Shown here one piece after another: positions 31,729 through 34,050 of a stretch of DNA of 34,050 bases (its first letter is position 1; every line of letters starts with the position of its first letter). Below the pieces are notes generated by a model. That model saw nothing but the letters and a program-made list of their open reading frames with translations. It was not told the origin of the DNA and made no database searches. The translations under genes and the position numbers were made by a program. The DNA comes from Deltaproteobacteria bacterium (GTDB lineage: Bacteria > Desulfobacterota > BSN033 > UBA1163), in NCBI GenBank assembly GCA_018333535.1, contig JAGXTA010000022.1, positions 1-34,050 on the forward strand, in the 5' to 3' direction.

Positions 31729-31777
31729 AGTTACATGTTGAAGTAACTATAATGTCCTTTTCTATGGAGTCGACTCC
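31729..31777 (-). promoter_or_regulatory. Promoter/operator region of the restriction-modification operon
   Basis: On the minus strand TATAGT (31751-31746) is a good -10 box. At the -35 position there is instead a perfect 12-base palindrome GGAGTCGACTCC (31766-31777). Just after the -10 lies a second inverted repeat, AGTTAC-8-GTAACT (31729-31748). Two palindromes around a -10 suggest binding of a dimeric repressor or activator. No C-protein gene is seen. Confidence 0.4.
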
Positions 31778-31896
31778 GCCGTTAATTTACGAATGAAATA
31801 TACATCTTTCGGCAAAACCTGTCAAACATTGATTTCAGGAAGCAATTAACACTAAATATTTTGAGAGTTTTTCAGCTCACTCACTAACTTTTATGG

Positions 31897-32130
31897 TTAA
31901 ACCCAGATGATTTTTATTTCTTTTTCAACTGCTTTAAATTCAGGATCCCCGGTATAAAGCTCTGCTTTTTGTAACCGTGCCAGCGCCGCAGCAAAACAAT
32001 CCGCATAAGCCATCGGTTTTGTAGCTTTCATGCGCGCAGCTTCACGGGTGAGTTTTTTATCCGCATCATCAAGGCTGATCGGAAAAGATTCGATCAACCG
32101 CTCAATTTCCTGAGTTTCTTCCTCTCCAAA
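31897..32130 (-). pseudogene. VapC-like PIN toxin, 5'-truncated paralogue
   Basis: The frame reads FGEEETQEIERLIESFPISL, then TREAARMKATKPMAYADCFA, KAELYTGDPEFKAVEKEIK and IIWV. It aligns along its whole length with the C-terminal 76 residues of the intact VapC at 32972-33373 and shares MAYADCF and YTGDPEF. The N-terminal part with the first catalytic Asp is missing; upstream the frame soon meets a stop and shows no resemblance. No antitoxin gene precedes it. It is thus a broken copy, about 75 % identical to the intact one at DNA level by eye. Confidence 0.75.
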
Positions 32131-32231
32131 CTGAACTGATAAAATATATTTTTTGAACCAGATTGTTTACGAAGTTGCTGCAGGATGATTCGTCCTGTGC
32201 CTGCGGGGCAGGCAGGCGCTGGAGTGATTTA

Positions 32232-32681
32232 TTATGGTAGATGTTCGAGGTCTTCCAAATCTTTATGTCTGCCACACGCTCGTTTATTCTTCTTTAAGTC
32301 TTGGAGTGAAATGAAATTGATTGGGATCCCTTCAACATCAATGATTTCTCGCCGGGCGTAACATTCCGTAAAATCAACGCCTGAAACACCCGTAATGACT
32401 TCTATCCGTACAGGGGGGAAACCCATTCGAATGATCTTGTCCTTCTCGAGGAACATCTCCTCTGAGACTCCCTCCCCGCCCATGCCAAAATCATGCAGGA
32501 CGAGAGCTGCCTTCCGGGCATTCGACTCGCTCACCGCTATCCAAATGTCCATGTCGCCGGTTGCACGTGGGTATCCATGGTAACCTACGGCGTAGCCACC
32601 CACCACCAAATATTCAACTCCGTGAGAGTTGAGAAGTCTCAAGAAATCTTTGAAGTCTGGATGTAACTCGACCCTCGCCAT
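32232..32681 (-). CDS. Nucleotidyltransferase-fold protein (DUF6036/AbiEii-like toxin candidate)
   Basis: This 149-residue protein has the nucleotidyltransferase signature YLVVGGYAVGYHGYPRATGDMDIWI, with the GG...G loop at 28-36 and Asp43/Asp45 as metal ligands. A third acidic position may be Glu in VRIEVITG. The ISLQDLKKNKRACGRHKDLEDL tail is typical of a family that pairs with a small upstream protein and is regarded as toxin-antitoxin-like. The gene overlaps the upstream 68-residue gene by 68 bases, a firm sign of coupling. The toxic activity has not been shown for this exact family as far as I know. Confidence 0.7.
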   Translation of the reverse strand: MARVELHPDFKDFLRLLNSHGVEYLVVGGYAVGYHGYPRATGDMDIWIAVSESNARKAALVLHDFGMGGEGVSEEMFLEKDKIIRMGFPPVRIEVITGVSGVDFTECYARREIIDVEGIPINFISLQDLKKNKRACGRHKDLEDLEHLP

Positions 32682-32820
32682 AAACCATCCTTCGATTCAG
32701 CTCTATAGCTTCAATCCTCTCCAATGGGCTTTTTGAAAGCCAATAACTCTTTTCCTCTTCTGTATCGTTCAGTGAGACAATTGAAATTGACTTTTTGTCA
32801 AGCCGTGGAAGTCGATCCAT
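32614..32820 (-). CDS. Small partner protein of the nucleotidyltransferase (putative antitoxin)
   Basis: This 68-residue protein starts at an ATG after AAAGGATATAATT. LNDTEEEKSYWLSKSPLERI followed by EAIELNRRMVYG is a pattern I recognise as widely found directly before DUF6036-type nucleotidyltransferases. The C-terminal part (SRLQRFLETSQLSRS) is encoded in the overlap with that gene. No DNA-binding motif is evident. The role as antitoxin is inferred from position only. Confidence 0.65.
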   Translation of the reverse strand: MDRLPRLDKKSISIVSLNDTEEEKSYWLSKSPLERIEAIELNRRMVYGEGRVTSRLQRFLETSQLSRS

Positions 32821-32971
32821 AATTATATCCTTTTAATTCCCATTCGCTCTAAGCGCGACTGGACTGTAATATACACCCTTTTTAGTTTTTTTGGAAGTAA
32901 ATATTTCAACGGGCATGGGAAAAAACATTACTAAATGTTTTGCTACTTGATCTCAAACACTGATTTTTCAG

Positions 32972-33373
32972 TTAAAGCCAAACAACCTTAATCTCTTTTT
33001 CAATCGCTTTGAATTCAGGATCGCCTGTATAAACCTCTGCCTTGTTTAGGCGGGCGAGGGCGACTGCAAAACAATCAGCGTACGCCATCGGTTTTGTAGA
33101 CTTAATGCGCGCCGATTCACGGGTCAGTTCTTTATTAGCCTCGACGAGCGTGATCGGCAGTGTCTGTATGAGTTGCTCAATTTCCTGGGCTTTTTTCTCC
33201 CCAAACCGCCTTGCGATCTGGTAGTAAACTTCTCCCCAGTTGACGATGCACATTAAAAGAGGTTTGGAGGACTCGACGGCTTTCTCGAAGAGGTCGATCA
33301 TCTTTTCGAATCCGGGTTCTTGCTCAAGGTAACACAGGAGCGCCCAGCTATCGAGAACCTTTACGGCGGCCAA
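32972..33373 (-). CDS. vapC: VapC-type PIN-domain ribonuclease toxin
   Basis: This 133-residue PIN protein has the four usual acidic residues: Asp8 in VKVLDSWALL, Glu48 in NWGEVYYQ, Asp100 in MAYADCFA, and Asp118 in YTGDPEF. It should be a Mg-dependent RNase. The gene overlaps the AbrB-type antitoxin gene upstream by 26 bases, so translation is coupled. All motifs are complete, unlike the truncated copy at 31897-32130, so this is the working member of the two. Confidence 0.88.
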   Translation of the reverse strand: MAAVKVLDSWALLCYLEQEPGFEKMIDLFEKAVESSKPLLMCIVNWGEVYYQIARRFGEKKAQEIEQLIQTLPITLVEANKELTRESARIKSTKPMAYADCFAVALARLNKAEVYTGDPEFKAIEKEIKVVWL

Positions 33374-33608
33374 TTTTCTCCTCCTCCCGCTTAAGATCTT
33401 CTCTTCTGGTTTTTTCTAATGCCTTGACAAGTCCTCCTCCCTTGAGGATGCCGCTCATCTTTTGAAAGTATTCTCTATTTAAGGGACGAAGGATAATCTC
33501 TCCTTTTCGCTCTTCGACATAAAATTTGGTTCCCTTCTTGATTCCCAGGCGATGTCTGATTTTGGCCGGGATGACAACCTGCCCCTTGATGGTCACTGCC
33601 GTTTCCAT
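33348..33608 (-). CDS. vapB: AbrB/MazE-fold antitoxin (VapB-type)
   Basis: This 86-residue protein begins METAVTIKGQVVIPAKIRHR and LGIKKGTKFYVEERKGEIIL, the swapped-hairpin SpoVT-AbrB DNA-binding domain. The C-terminal helix (EYFQKMSGILKGGGLVKALE) would block the VapC active site. Its ATG is preceded by AAAGGAGG with 5-base spacing. It should repress its own promoter at 33638-33666. Antitoxin first and toxin overlapping is the usual order. Confidence 0.88.
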   Translation of the reverse strand: METAVTIKGQVVIPAKIRHRLGIKKGTKFYVEERKGEIILRPLNREYFQKMSGILKGGGLVKALEKTRREDLKREEEKIGRRKGSR

Positions 33609-33637
33609 ATTTCCTCCTTTTAGAACCTCTGGTTAAT

Positions 33638-33666
33638 TGTATATCAAACTCAAGAAGGTAAGTCAA
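33638..33666 (-). promoter_or_regulatory. Sigma70-type promoter of vapBC
   Basis: On the minus strand TTGACT (33666-33661), a 17-base spacer, then TATACA (33643-33638). The predicted transcript starts near 33631, about 22 bases before the ATG. Confidence 0.7.
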
Positions 33667-33742
33667 GAGGTAACATGTATTACATGGGCGCTCTTTGCGA
33701 CGGCTACGGCAGGCTTGAACTAGTATAAAGTTTCATAAATAT

Positions 33743-33771
33743 ATTTACATATAAACTTCTTTGTGGTATAA
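33743..33771 (+). promoter_or_regulatory. Promoter of the IS630-family transposase
   Basis: TTTACA (33743-33748), a 17-base spacer and TATAAG (33766-33771). The predicted start of transcription is near 33778, only about 24 bases before the transposase ATG. The element's left end probably lies near 33720, where AT-rich DNA starts after a TA dinucleotide, but the inverted repeat cannot be confirmed because the other end is outside the window. Confidence 0.6.
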
Positions 33772-33799
33772 GGGTTTCTAAAACCAAAGGAGGAAACCC
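33771..33799 (+). promoter_or_regulatory. Hairpin covering the transposase ribosome binding site
   Basis: GGGTTTC (33771-33777) and GAAACCC (33793-33799) form a 7-bp stem. The ribosome binding site AAGGAGG (33787-33793) lies mostly in the loop and touches the stem. If transcription starts before 33771 the hairpin could limit translation. Confidence 0.45.
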
Positions 33800-33801
33800 C
33801 T

Positions 33802-34050
33802 ATGCCACGGAAGACCCAGAAAGCCAAGTTGGTTTTGAGCAAAGAACAGCAAGAAGACCTAAAAAAGACTGTGCAATCACGAAAAGCCCCCATTAGAGAA
33901 GTCCAACGAGCGCATATTTTACTGAGATATTCAGAAGGCATGCCCATTACCGAGATTGAAAAGATGACTCACGTGAGTAGGCCGACGATTTACAAATGGA
34001 TGGAGAAATCCTTGGCCATGGGAATTGAGGAAGGCCTTAAGGACAAATAT
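33802..34050 (+). CDS. IS630-family transposase, N-terminal part (cut by the window end)
   Basis: The 83 codons visible begin MPRKTQKAKLVLSKEQQEDL. They continue with REVQRAHILLRYSEG and a helix-turn-helix, ITEIEKMTHVSRPTIYKWME, which are hallmarks of the N-terminal DNA-binding domain of IS630/Tc1-mariner-type transposases. The DDE catalytic domain lies beyond base 34050. These elements duplicate a TA target on insertion. The frame is open to the end of the window with no interruptions. Confidence 0.85.
   Translation, partial: MPRKTQKAKLVLSKEQQEDLKKTVQSRKAPIREVQRAHILLRYSEGMPITEIEKMTHVSRPTIYKWMEKSLAMGIEEGLKDKY

Overview
This 34-kb window looks like chromosome from a Gram-negative, anaerobic, deltaproteobacterial-type (Desulfobacterota-like) organism. 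This is inferred from gene content and order: split glycyl-tRNA synthetase glyQ-glyS directly after recO, lolA (implying an outer membrane), a CooC-type CODH maturation ATPase, an orphan Fe-S protein, and intergenic DNA packed with several families of palindromic repeats. No rRNA or tRNA gene and no CRISPR array was seen, so the taxonomy is not proven.

Left part (1-6.8 kb) is accessory. It holds a NYN-domain remnant, a minimal nucleotidyltransferase whose HEPN partner is cut to 23 codons, a complete hicBA pair, a ferredoxin-like protein of unknown role, an alpha/beta hydrolase, a poly-gamma-glutamate hydrolase-family protein, a coiled-coil fragment and an ornithine cyclodeaminase-family protein. 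Copies of one ~125-bp repeat (ending in TGACCCC) lie at four junctions here, all in the same orientation.

Central part (6.85-25.4 kb) is mostly housekeeping: a PLP aminotransferase (minus) behind a long leader with its own promoter and terminator, EF-G, birA, coaX, a toxin-antitoxin pair whose ParE-like toxin has an internal stop, a nucleotide-sugar epimerase and an MFS exporter (both minus), cooC, plsC, ftsK, lolA, recO, glyQ and glyS. Nearly every junction between these genes carries a long imperfect palindrome. One of these sits inside the 5' end of lolA; another is nested in a second palindrome before glyQ.

Right part (25.4-34 kb) is a defence and mobility zone, mostly more AT-rich. An AAA-type ATPase with its own promoter lies between the real 3' end of glyS and a diverged second copy of the last 12 glyS codons, which suggests integration at glyS. 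Then come a CopG/PIN toxin-antitoxin operon, a conserved 109-residue protein, a minus-strand restriction-modification operon (SPPY methyltransferase, 69-residue protein, NucS-like nuclease, degraded MvaI/BcnI-like nuclease), a truncated vapC paralogue, a nucleotidyltransferase pair, an intact AbrB-type vapBC operon, and the start of an IS630-family transposase at the window edge.
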